64,000 nucleotides of DNA from a virus, in IMG/VR virus record IMGVR_UViG_3300048592_000962, positions 95,873-159,872 of that record. The stretch is one strand, 5' to 3'. Position 1 is the stretch's first letter. Every line of letters begins with the position of its first letter. The position numbers were made by a program, and so were the translations under genes. Positions 24,695-31,392 of this stretch are shown piece after piece. The notes under the pieces are model-generated. The model was not told the origin of the DNA. It ran no database searches and saw only the letters and a list, made by a program, of their open reading frames with translations.

Positions 24695-24956
24695 CTGGCT
24701 TCCCCGATCCGGTGTTCTTGTCGAAGTGAGCAAGGATGAGCTTCTCAGCCTCGGGGTCGGCTCGGACCATTGCGACGACACGCAACAGCGCCGTGCGATT
24801 TCCGCGCAGCCAGGCCGGAAGAAACTCCTTCAGGAACCAAGTCGAATCCAGCAGCGCCTGCGAGATGTCACGCTGCGCCTTGCGCGCCTCCGCTTGCGCC
24901 GTCTGCATTGCTGCTCGGCGATTGAACGGATGATTCGGCTTCGGCTTGTACGTCAC
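24687..24956 (-). CDS. Helical hypothetical protein overlapping its upstream neighbour by 89 bases
   Basis: 89 residues, basic at the start (PKPNHPFNRRAAMQTAQAEA) and helical. Its first 29 codons overlap the end of the membrane-protein gene 24868-25401 in another frame. No family recognised. Confidence 0.45.
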   Translation of the reverse strand: MTYKPKPNHPFNRRAAMQTAQAEARKAQRDISQALLDSTWFLKEFLPAWLRGNRTALLRVVAMVRADPEAEKLILAHFDKNTGSGKPDV

Positions 24957-25401
24957 TCATGACCTCGCGAAGGATGACTGGAATCTGATCGCGCAGATGC
25001 TCTTCGAGCTGATCTGCGAAGTATTCGTATTCGCTCGAACCCTCGAACCCCTTCTCGCGTAACCGCTCGTGCTGCTCCATCCACTTCGTACGAAGAGCGC
25101 CGACGCTTTCGATGAAGGCGACCAGAACCACCTTCCACTTGTCAGACCACTTGTATGCGGCCTCTTTGGCCGCACGCTGCGCGTCCAGCTGCGCCATTCG
25201 CTTGCGCCTCGCCAGCGCTACGCGACGAAAATAGCCCTCCGCGATCACGAAGAACATCAGCGCCATGAACAAGCCGACGCCGGCCAAGCCCCACTCGTAC
25301 TTCTCGCTCCCGTGTCCGAACACCAGACCCGAGCCGAAGAAAGCGCCGTAGATGATCGGTCGAAGCATGTAGCGCTCGTCGAACTCTTGCTCGTCGATCA
25401 T
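24868..25401 (-). CDS. Two-TM membrane protein with helical domain
   Basis: Start at 25401 with a GGAGGGAG RBS. 177 residues: TM helices at about 17-32 and 41-60, then a basic turn (RRVALARRKR) and a long charged helix (LRTKWMEQHERLREKGFEGS). The Ser/Ala/Gly-rich C-terminal tail is encoded in the overlap with 24687-24956. Function unknown. Confidence 0.5.
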   Translation of the reverse strand: MIDEQEFDERYMLRPIIYGAFFGSGLVFGHGSEKYEWGLAGVGLFMALMFFVIAEGYFRRVALARRKRMAQLDAQRAAKEAAYKWSDKWKVVLVAFIESVGALRTKWMEQHERLREKGFEGSSEYEYFADQLEEHLRDQIPVILREVMSDVQAEAESSVQSPSSNADGASGGAQGAA

Positions 25402-25763
25402 GACTCCCTCCACAAATCATCTTCCGCTGCTCGCAGCACAGTCCGACACGATGCGATCAACAAACCGGAAACGCCTCGGCGCCACATCGGCGACGTCGAG
25501 TTGTGGTGGTGCACAACCTGAACGAAGGCCGCTAGGCCAACAGCCAACATCGTGACCCCCGTAGCGGCTCCCGACCCGTCGGTGAATGGCCGCTCGGCCC
25601 AAACCCACCACAGCAGAAGCACGAGGGCAGCGTCCGTGAGCAGCGCGAAGACGAAGATCGCGATGCGAGCGAGGAGGGAGACTACATTCAACCTCCGCCT
25701 CGGAGGCGCCTTGCCGTGATGAACCCTTCCGTACGGATCCGCATTCTTCACGCCATCACCCAT
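25398..25763 (-). CDS. Integral membrane protein, paralogue of 4615-4995
   Basis: 121 residues with DPYGR, PPRRRLN, SLLAR and WRRGVSGLL in the same order as the protein encoded at 4615-4995. Two to three hydrophobic helices (about 29-52 and 68-82). Located in a different operon, so both are probably expressed under different control. Function unknown. Confidence 0.6.
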   Translation of the reverse strand: MGDGVKNADPYGRVHHGKAPPRRRLNVVSLLARIAIFVFALLTDAALVLLLWWVWAERPFTDGSGAATGVTMLAVGLAAFVQVVHHHNSTSPMWRRGVSGLLIASCRTVLRAAEDDLWRES

Positions 25764-25809
25764 TCTTTCGGCTTACGTCCGTCGCTCATGGCCTCGACGG
25801 CCTGTCCGT

Positions 25810-25989
25810 TCATTCATCAAAGCCCTTTGTGACTGCGAAGCTCACGATCACAATCCACACCGTCGTCGCGACCGCCGCAATGAAAGCATCCGGATTGCTC
25901 GTGGTCGCATACACTGCGCCAGTGACGAGCATCGGTGCGGAAACGACGCCGATCAGAAACAGCCGGAACAACACCTGCGTCATCTTCAT
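25810..25989 (-). CDS. Small two-TM membrane protein
   Basis: Start at 25989 (ATGA overlap). 59 residues, almost entirely two hydrophobic helices (LFRLFLIGVVSAPMLVTGA; FIAAVATTVWIVIVSFAV). A holin-like size and topology, but no lysis gene is adjacent, so no function is assigned. Confidence 0.5.
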   Translation of the reverse strand: MKMTQVLFRLFLIGVVSAPMLVTGAVYATTSNPDAFIAAVATTVWIVIVSFAVTKGFDE

Positions 25990-26333
25990 GACTTCGCCTC
26001 CGTTGCCCTCGCCGCACATACCGTGCACGTCACCGTGCCGCGTGTCGGAGACGAGCGAGAAGAAACCCACTTGCCGCAGAGGGTCCATGCTCCCTCGACC
26101 ATCTCCGCCTTGGTCGGCGGGTGCGCCTGCCGCTGCAAGGCACAAAACCTCACGTCGACTACGAACCCCCACAGCTCTGGTACCTGCGACGCATCGGGCT
26201 GCAACTCCTCGCGAGCCACGCGAAAAGACACTCCGTCGACGCGCCGAACAACGACTGTCGGCTCCCCCACGTCCATGAGCACCAAGCCCCGGCCACCCCC
26301 CCAGGCGACCGGAGCCCCGCGCTCGAAGCTCAC
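25986..26333 (-). CDS. Hypothetical protein with Cys residues
   Basis: 115 residues. A barrel-like N-terminal part (GAPVAWGGGRGLVLMDVGEP) is followed by Cys-containing segments ending CTVCAARATEAKS, which could bind zinc together with C98 and the earlier WTLCGKW. Function unknown. Confidence 0.45.
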   Translation of the reverse strand: MSFERGAPVAWGGGRGLVLMDVGEPTVVVRRVDGVSFRVAREELQPDASQVPELWGFVVDVRFCALQRQAHPPTKAEMVEGAWTLCGKWVSSRSSPTRGTVTCTVCAARATEAKS

Positions 26334-26905
26334 GGCAGCTCCGACAGCATCTTCGCGAGGCTACGCTTGGCCTTGCGGTAGTCGTCCATCGCCTGCGCGA
26401 GCTTGGCCGCCTGCGTCCCGAGCATCGACTTCACGTGGTTCAGCGCCTTGTCGCGACGCTCGGCCGACAGCTTGATCTGGGCGGCGTGCTGCTGTCGCGC
26501 GGCCTCCAGCTCGGCGTCGAGACGAGCCACGTCCTCGTCGTGCTCGCGATTGGCCTTCTCGATCTCCGCCTGGAACCGCACCTCCATCAAGCGCAGCTCC
26601 TTCATCGTCGACTGCGACTCGCCCAGGGCCCGGTGCAGTTCGTTCAACTGCCCCTTGCGGTTCTGAACCAGGGTGTGCGCCTTCTCCAGGGCGGCCTCGC
26701 CAACCTCGCGCGTCTCCGAACCCACCTCTGCCACGGTCTCGCTCATGCGCTCCTCCTCTTCTTGTTCGAGGCTCTCGCGTTGCCTCACAATGAACATTCT
26801 TGCCTGACCATCGTCATCGAGAACCGTCACATGTCGAACGTGCTTCGCCGCACGAATCGCGGATGACGGATCTGCCAGAAACTCTCGCTTCGTGATCGTC
26901 GACAC
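26330..26905 (-). CDS. Phd-like N-terminal segment fused to a coiled coil; internal start likely
   Basis: From a GTG at 26905 the frame encodes 191 residues. Residues 1-46 (STITKREFLADPSSAIR, then VTVLDDDGQARMFIV) resemble the Phd/YefM antitoxin DNA-binding fold, and the rest is a long coiled coil. A second start, ATG 26746, has a very good AGGAGG site and would give the coiled coil alone (138 residues). One frame may therefore give two products. No adjacent toxin is recognised. Confidence 0.5.
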   Translation of the reverse strand: MSTITKREFLADPSSAIRAAKHVRHVTVLDDDGQARMFIVRQRESLEQEEEERMSETVAEVGSETREVGEAALEKAHTLVQNRKGQLNELHRALGESQSTMKELRLMEVRFQAEIEKANREHDEDVARLDAELEAARQQHAAQIKLSAERRDKALNHVKSMLGTQAAKLAQAMDDYRKAKRSLAKMLSELP

Positions 26906-26912
26906 GCGCGGC

Positions 26913-27146
26913 TCAGCGAAAGGCGTCCGGCAGAAGCTCTTCCGCGTTGTCGCGTCGACCGAAAGCCGCCGACTTGAGCAGTCTGCTGGTGGTCTCCATC
27001 GCGTCGAAGAGCAAGCCGTCCGGTACGTCGAGAACGACACAGCGTTGAAGCCCGTCGGATGTCTTCCACTTGGTGGTCACCAGCCAACCGCCCTTCACCG
27101 TTCGATGGAACTTCGTTTCGACGGTGCTCGGAACGCCTTGAGTCAT
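26913..27146 (-). CDS. Hypothetical protein (77 aa)
   Basis: Beta-rich product (KFHRTVKGGWLVTTKWKTSD) with a helical end. Overlaps the start of its neighbour by 4 bases. No family recognised. Confidence 0.45.
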   Translation of the reverse strand: MTQGVPSTVETKFHRTVKGGWLVTTKWKTSDGLQRCVVLDVPDGLLFDAMETTSRLLKSAAFGRRDNAEELLPDAFR

Positions 27147-27367
27147 TTCGACGGTCTCCAGTGCACGCCCAGGTGCTTCTTGGGAATCGACAGCGGTTTC
27201 CCGAGACCTCGCCCGAAGGTGACGCGCGTGCCTACGTCGTACGCCGTGACGACCTCGACGCGCACGATTCGAGGGCGACGACCAACGCGAGCCTTCCCCG
27301 GCCGAAAGTTTCTGTACGGGTCCGCCTCGATGAACACGTCCCCGATCTTGACCTCCGCCGCATCCAT
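27143..27367 (-). CDS. KOW/SH3-like small protein, first gene of the 27-17 kb run
   Basis: Start at 27367 is set 9 bases downstream of a strong promoter (-10 at 27377-27382). The 74-residue product begins MDAAEVKIGDVFIEAD and continues with basic beta strands (RRPRIVRVEVV), an SH3-like barrel pattern. Function unknown. Confidence 0.5.
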   Translation of the reverse strand: MDAAEVKIGDVFIEADPYRNFRPGKARVGRRPRIVRVEVVTAYDVGTRVTFGRGLGKPLSIPKKHLGVHWRPSK

Positions 27368-27376
27368 AGTCCGTCG

Positions 27377-27415
27377 AAGGTACCGCTTGTCAGACAAGGC
27401 GTCAAGCGATACCAT
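27377..27415. promoter_or_regulatory. Overlapping divergent promoters with central palindrome CTTGTCAGACAAG
   Basis: Minus strand: TTGACG (27400-27405), 17-base spacer, TACCTT (27377-27382), reading into 27367. Plus strand: TTGTCA (27387-27392), 17 bases, TACCAT (27410-27415), reading into ATG 27423. A perfect 13-base palindrome (27386-27398) fills the minus spacer and covers the plus -35, the classic position for a repressor operator. Confidence 0.65.
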
Positions 27416-27422
27416 GCGGCGC

Positions 27423-27920
27423 ATGAATCTCTACGAGTTGGTCGATTCGTTCCGTGCGATCGGATCGGTGCTGGATGACCCGGAGTCGGACGAAGCGGAG
27501 ATCGACAGCGCTCTCACCCTGTTCGACGACGTCAAGGGCGAGCTGAACACCAAGGTCGACACCATCTGCCGCATCTTCCGCGGCATCGACGGCGACATCG
27601 AGAAGCTCAAGCGCGAGGAAGAGCGGCTGCGCAAACGGCGCCAGGCCCTGGAGAACCGTCGCGAACGTCTGCGCGAGTGGGTGAGGCTGACGATGGCGGT
27701 GCTCGACGTGCCGAAGATCAAGACGGAGCTGTTCACGGTTTCGCTCGTCAAGGGACGGGACAACCTCGTGGTCATCGACGAAGCTGCGGTGCCGGAGGAG
27801 TACAAGAAGACCACCGTCTCGATCCGCAAGGCCGAGATGAACGCCGACTTCCGCGCCCACGGCGTCATCCCGCCCGGCACCGAGGTCCAACCTGGTGAGC
27901 CCGAACTCAGGATCCGCTGA
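27423..27920 (+). CDS. Siphovirus Gp157-family protein
   Basis: The 165-residue product begins NLYELVDSFRAIGSVLDDPE, continues with a coiled-coil middle (EKLKREEERLRKRRQALENR) and ends in the family's beta part (VPEEYKKTTVSIRKAEM; GVIPPGTEVQ). This is the Gp157 (PF05565) pattern; Gp157 of streptococcal phage is linked to phage resistance, and the family often sits near recombination genes. The mRNA is predicted leaderless (7 bases from -10 box to ATG). ATG at 27414 is an alternative. Confidence 0.8.
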   Translation: MNLYELVDSFRAIGSVLDDPESDEAEIDSALTLFDDVKGELNTKVDTICRIFRGIDGDIEKLKREEERLRKRRQALENRRERLREWVRLTMAVLDVPKIKTELFTVSLVKGRDNLVVIDEAAVPEEYKKTTVSIRKAEMNADFRAHGVIPPGTEVQPGEPELRIR

Positions 27921-28357
27921 TGCGCAAGCCGCCCCCACCGCTCAAGCGCGTTGGCTACTGGAAGTCGACGAAGGACGCTCCGAATCCGATCGCTTCGACC
28001 GCCACGGAGCTGACGCTCGCGTACCTCAGCAAGCTGAGCCCCAAGGCCGCCGAGGCGCTCGCGTCACTCGCGGTCGGCATCACCGAAGCCGACCTTCTCG
28101 ACCCCCGAGCCCTGGTCGACGCCAACTGGCATCCGCTGGAGAAACAGCTCGTGCTCGCGCACCTGAAGCGCGGGAAGGTCCATCAGGCGTGGATGGGCTT
28201 CTCGAACTGCCGATTCTGCGGATGCGAGAACGGCACGCGCGACATGTCCGACGGGGTCTACGTGTGGCCCGAAGGATTCGCGCACTATCTGCTCGTGCAC
28301 CACGTACGACCTCCACAGGAGTTCGTGGCACACGTGCTTCGGCAGGCGAAGCGTTAG
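27920..28357 (+). CDS. Conserved-type hypothetical protein with CxxC
   Basis: 145 residues, coupled to the Gp157 gene by a TGATG overlap. The C-terminal half carries NCRFCGCENGTRDMSDGVYV and PEGFAHYLLVHHV, a pattern of an uncharacterised bacterial and phage family with a probable Cys/His metal site. Ends in TAG. Possibly part of a recombination or replication module with Gp157; inference. Confidence 0.6.
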   Translation: MRKPPPPLKRVGYWKSTKDAPNPIASTATELTLAYLSKLSPKAAEALASLAVGITEADLLDPRALVDANWHPLEKQLVLAHLKRGKVHQAWMGFSNCRFCGCENGTRDMSDGVYVWPEGFAHYLLVHHVRPPQEFVAHVLRQAKR

Positions 28358-28383
28358 AACCTCTGGACACGCTTCCAGCCGGG

Positions 28384-29946
28384 TCACCTGCTCCACCGAT
28401 CGCCGTCGATCATCCCGAGCGCCAGCGGATCGAACAAGAACAGCGCGCCGCTGGAGTCGCCAGCTCTCACGTTCTCCACCGTCTCGGGGAACTGCGTAGA
28501 CGAGTCGAACTCAGCGTTACTAAGCCTGGTGTTGTCGTTCATCTTCGCGACTCTAAAGTCCGTGCCGAAGAGCAATGTTCCGGTGAAATCCGTGTACTGA
28601 ATGTCGGCGCCAGCGAACGACATGCCTGACAAGTCGAGTCCCGCGAAATTTACGTTGGCCGTCTTGGTGTTGCTTAGATCTATGGACCTAAACTGGTCCG
28701 AGTCAGGCTCAAAGCCGTAGTAGTCAGAAACAAAGTCGAGCCCAGGCTGAAGGTTGAACGCCAGCCACTGCCTCTCCGGAGGCTGACCATGCTTCTTAGC
28801 CATCAAGTCGCGCTTCGTCTCTTGCTCGTGATCTTCGTACTCCGCGATGTAGAACGTCAACTGTATGACAGCGCTTGCGTCGACGATCGGTAGCGATCGA
28901 ATCGTCTGAAGCGTCATCTGCGCAATCGCAAGCGTGACATCGTACACTTCCTCGTGCTCCAGCGGAGGGTCGTTCTGCTTTCCTTTCTGAAGCACGTACG
29001 AGATGAACTCCTCAGATCCGATGTCCGAGTTGCCGTGACCGTAGATCTGAATAACGAGCCCCTCTCTCTGCGTATCCAGTTTCAGCTCGCCCGTCGATCT
29101 CCTCCTGGTCATGGCGCCGCCGACCTCGATCGTCACGTACGGCACGTCGTCGGGGTCGCGAATCGAGTAGATCACTGACTCCTCGTTCGCCACGGCTTCG
29201 CAGTAGGTGCCGACGCAGTGCGACATGGCCTTGCCCTCGTCCTTGAGAGCCTTCGGTGTCGTGAGCCGCTGCGCCGTCCATCCGGACTCGAACCTCAACA
29301 CCACCTCTCCCCGCTCCACAGCTCCCTTCGCTACGAAGTCCGCCGATGCCTGCAACACCTCCTCGGCGGACATCTTCATGATGTCAACACCGTTTTTCTT
29401 CGCCCACTGAGCGATGAGGCTGAGACGTCTTGCAAGCTGATCGTACACGTGCTCGCGACGTTCCTCCGCGCGATCAACCGCGCCAACATCTGCCGAGTCG
29501 AGATTGAAGATCGCATTGGCCTGACGCGACATCTCCCTGGCCACCCAGGGAATAAGCTTGTCTACATCGCTCTTTAGCCGCATCACGCCGCCCGCAAACC
29601 CACGGTCATCGGTCATGATGTGCAACATGAACTTCAGTGCGACAACCAGCTCCTTCGTCGACTGAGCCTCGCGCAGCTGTGCCGCGGACAGATGCCGCTG
29701 CCTTGGTGACAGCAAAGCTGGGAAAAGATGGCCGTCACTCGAAAATGACTTGTTCAGGACCACTTTTGCTGTTGACGCCGGAGTGCGCCACAGAAGAGAG
29801 CCTTGAAGATCTTTGTTCGGATCGTCGATGCCAAGTGCTGGCATGACAATGCCGATCGTATCCCATACGACCCACGGCTGACGTTCCATGTACGTCTTGA
29901 CTACGAAATCCAGCTTCGATAGCGGCGGGTTCTTCAGCATGATCAA
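28384..29946 (-). CDS. PcfJ-like protein with C-terminal pentapeptide repeats (copy 1)
   Basis: 520 residues. The N-terminal region (about 1-35, FVVKTYMERQPWVVWDTIGI) is shared with the protein of 37235-39103. A PcfJ-like core follows at about 236-300 (GKAMSHCVGTYCEAVANEES, VIYSIRDPDDVPYVTIEV). PcfJ domains occur in conjugative elements and phages; their activity is not established. The C-terminal 100 residues contain a few pentapeptide repeats (AGLDLSGMSFAGADI), which fold as a right-handed quadrilateral helix and in other proteins mimic DNA. Last gene of the 44-28 kb operon. Confidence 0.65.
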   Translation of the reverse strand: MIMLKNPPLSKLDFVVKTYMERQPWVVWDTIGIVMPALGIDDPNKDLQGSLLWRTPASTAKVVLNKSFSSDGHLFPALLSPRQRHLSAAQLREAQSTKELVVALKFMLHIMTDDRGFAGGVMRLKSDVDKLIPWVAREMSRQANAIFNLDSADVGAVDRAEERREHVYDQLARRLSLIAQWAKKNGVDIMKMSAEEVLQASADFVAKGAVERGEVVLRFESGWTAQRLTTPKALKDEGKAMSHCVGTYCEAVANEESVIYSIRDPDDVPYVTIEVGGAMTRRRSTGELKLDTQREGLVIQIYGHGNSDIGSEEFISYVLQKGKQNDPPLEHEEVYDVTLAIAQMTLQTIRSLPIVDASAVIQLTFYIAEYEDHEQETKRDLMAKKHGQPPERQWLAFNLQPGLDFVSDYYGFEPDSDQFRSIDLSNTKTANVNFAGLDLSGMSFAGADIQYTDFTGTLLFGTDFRVAKMNDNTRLSNAEFDSSTQFPETVENVRAGDSSGALFLFDPLALGMIDGDRWSR

Positions 29947-30455
29947 AGCTCCAGTGGCTCCACTTCGCTCAGCGGATTCGGGTCAGCCCATTCCGTTTCG
30001 ACCCACTCACCGTCCTCGTCGTCGTGTTCCTCGATGTGCAAGGCAAGCTCGATGTCGACACCATCCGATGGGTCAACCCACTCCTCGCCGTTCCACAAGT
30101 AGATGCCGCTGCTGTCGATGGGCTCTCTCGTGAACCAGGCCTGAGCCAATGCGTCTCGCGTTCCCACCGTGTCTTCTTCGATAGGGAGTTCGTCTGGATA
30201 GAACTGGACGTCTTCTGTATCGATCGCGAGCACGACTGGTACGAGCAAATCTTCCAACGGATTGTCAGAGTTATGCTCGGCCAAGTCGACCATGCGCTGG
30301 TACCAGTAGCCAATGCCCTCTTCTTCCGTGAGGAAGATGCGGCCCTTGGAGTGACCGTCGTACCCGCCTCCGTAGTTGCTTCGCCCGCCCGGCTCCAAAC
30401 CGCGCTTCGCGATCCCAGGGAGGTTGGCGGCGTACGTGACGTGATACAGGATCAC
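29943..30455 (-). CDS. ADP-ribosyltransferase-like (DarT/Tpt1-type) protein
   Basis: GTG start at 30455. The 170-residue product opens ILYHVTYAANLPGIAKRGL (His-containing beta strand plus helix) and continues GRIFLTEEEGIGYW, the order seen in ART-fold and RNA 2'-phosphotransferase-like domains. A very acidic C-terminal tail follows. A clear catalytic Glu cannot be fixed by eye. Coupled to neighbours on both sides (ATGA, 1-base gap). One of three ART-like proteins in the window. Confidence 0.45.
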   Translation of the reverse strand: MILYHVTYAANLPGIAKRGLEPGGRSNYGGGYDGHSKGRIFLTEEEGIGYWYQRMVDLAEHNSDNPLEDLLVPVVLAIDTEDVQFYPDELPIEEDTVGTRDALAQAWFTREPIDSSGIYLWNGEEWVDPSDGVDIELALHIEEHDDEDGEWVETEWADPNPLSEVEPLEL

Positions 30456-30456
30456 T

Positions 30457-31062
30457 TCAGACTCCGTAGTCGAGCCAGACGGCGTTGCCAGACGAGTCGA
30501 GGCCGAAGTTGCCTTCGTACGTGTCCAGGTCCACGTCCGGCTCATCTTCGAGTCGTCGAATGGTCCGCAGGCCGTCGACCAGGTGCTCTGCCCATCGCTG
30601 CTGCTCTTCGTCCAGATCGTCCCAGTCTTCGAGATCGGAGAGCCTTCGCCGACCCTCGTACCCAAACCAAACCTCGACGACCGACACAGCAGCGCGGAGC
30701 CGCTTCTTCTGCCTAGACGGCAGCACGAGGTACTCCTTGCACTTCTCGACCACCATCGCGCACGCCGTGTCGTTATCCTTGAATCTCACGCGAACGAACG
30801 ATCGCACCTCGGGCCAACCCGCGACCTTCCCCTTCTTGTACAGCCTCGACGCGTAGCGACAGTCGATTTCGTTGATCGTAAACTTCACGATGTTGTCGCT
30901 GCCTGTGACGAAGAACGCGACAGACGAGTTGCCGTACGCCAGCATGCGCAGCGGTCTCTTGCCCACGAGTCGTCGAAATTCTTCGTCCTTCGAGATGACT
31001 TCGGAGAGAATCTTGCGCGCGGCTGAAACGTCGTCGGTCGAGAGAGCGGGGTTCGGATTCAT
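30457..31062 (-). CDS. Second protein-kinase-like protein
   Basis: 201 residues. It has a possible nucleotide loop (LAYGNSSVAFFV, 41-52), a VAIK-like IVKF lysine (K60), a catalytic-loop-like LDTYEGNFG (D180, N185) and, at the very end, DYG (198-200) in place of DFG. The protein stops 1 residue later, so the activation segment and C-lobe are absent. It may be a small atypical or pseudo-kinase. Sits between the ART-like gene and the Ig-like gene. Confidence 0.5.
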   Translation of the reverse strand: MNPNPALSTDDVSAARKILSEVISKDEEFRRLVGKRPLRMLAYGNSSVAFFVTGSDNIVKFTINEIDCRYASRLYKKGKVAGWPEVRSFVRVRFKDNDTACAMVVEKCKEYLVLPSRQKKRLRAAVSVVEVWFGYEGRRRLSDLEDWDDLDEEQQRWAEHLVDGLRTIRRLEDEPDVDLDTYEGNFGLDSSGNAVWLDYGV

Positions 31063-31385
31063 ACCCTGACCGTGAAGTTTGAGATAGAGCCGTTGATGGC
31101 AAACGCGCCCGACGATGTCCCGCCTCGGGCTCCGGTTGCACGAAAGGTGTAGGACGACGGAGCGAGGTCGAAGATCGAGAAGCGGCCAGCGACCGATCTC
31201 GCCACGCCCACCAGCGTCGACCCCCGATACACGTTCACCGTTGCATCCGTGGGACGTCCTGCTGAGTCGATGACCCGCCCCTGCGCGACAACACGCGAGC
31301 CGCGCGACAAGTCACGCGGGGCACCCTGCATGAGCAGGGATGCAAATCTTCGAGGTATGTATCGTGCCTTGAACGCGTAGCTCAT
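31059..31385 (-). CDS. Carboxypeptidase-regulatory-like (Ig-fold) protein
   Basis: 108 residues beginning MSYAFKARYIP. The second part (VAQGRVIDSAGRPTDATVNV, YRGSTLVGVARSVAGRF, then FDLAPSSYTFRATG) is a typical carboxypeptidase-regulatory-like beta sandwich, common in surface and structural proteins. The N-terminus is basic. A structural or adhesive role is likely but unproven. Confidence 0.65.
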   Translation of the reverse strand: MSYAFKARYIPRRFASLLMQGAPRDLSRGSRVVAQGRVIDSAGRPTDATVNVYRGSTLVGVARSVAGRFSIFDLAPSSYTFRATGARGGTSSGAFAINGSISNFTVRV

Positions 31386-31392
31386 GTGTTCC

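Noticed and set aside
25810-25989. Holin assignment for the 59-residue two-TM protein
   Set aside because: Size and topology fit, but no endolysin is adjacent and several similar small membrane proteins exist here.
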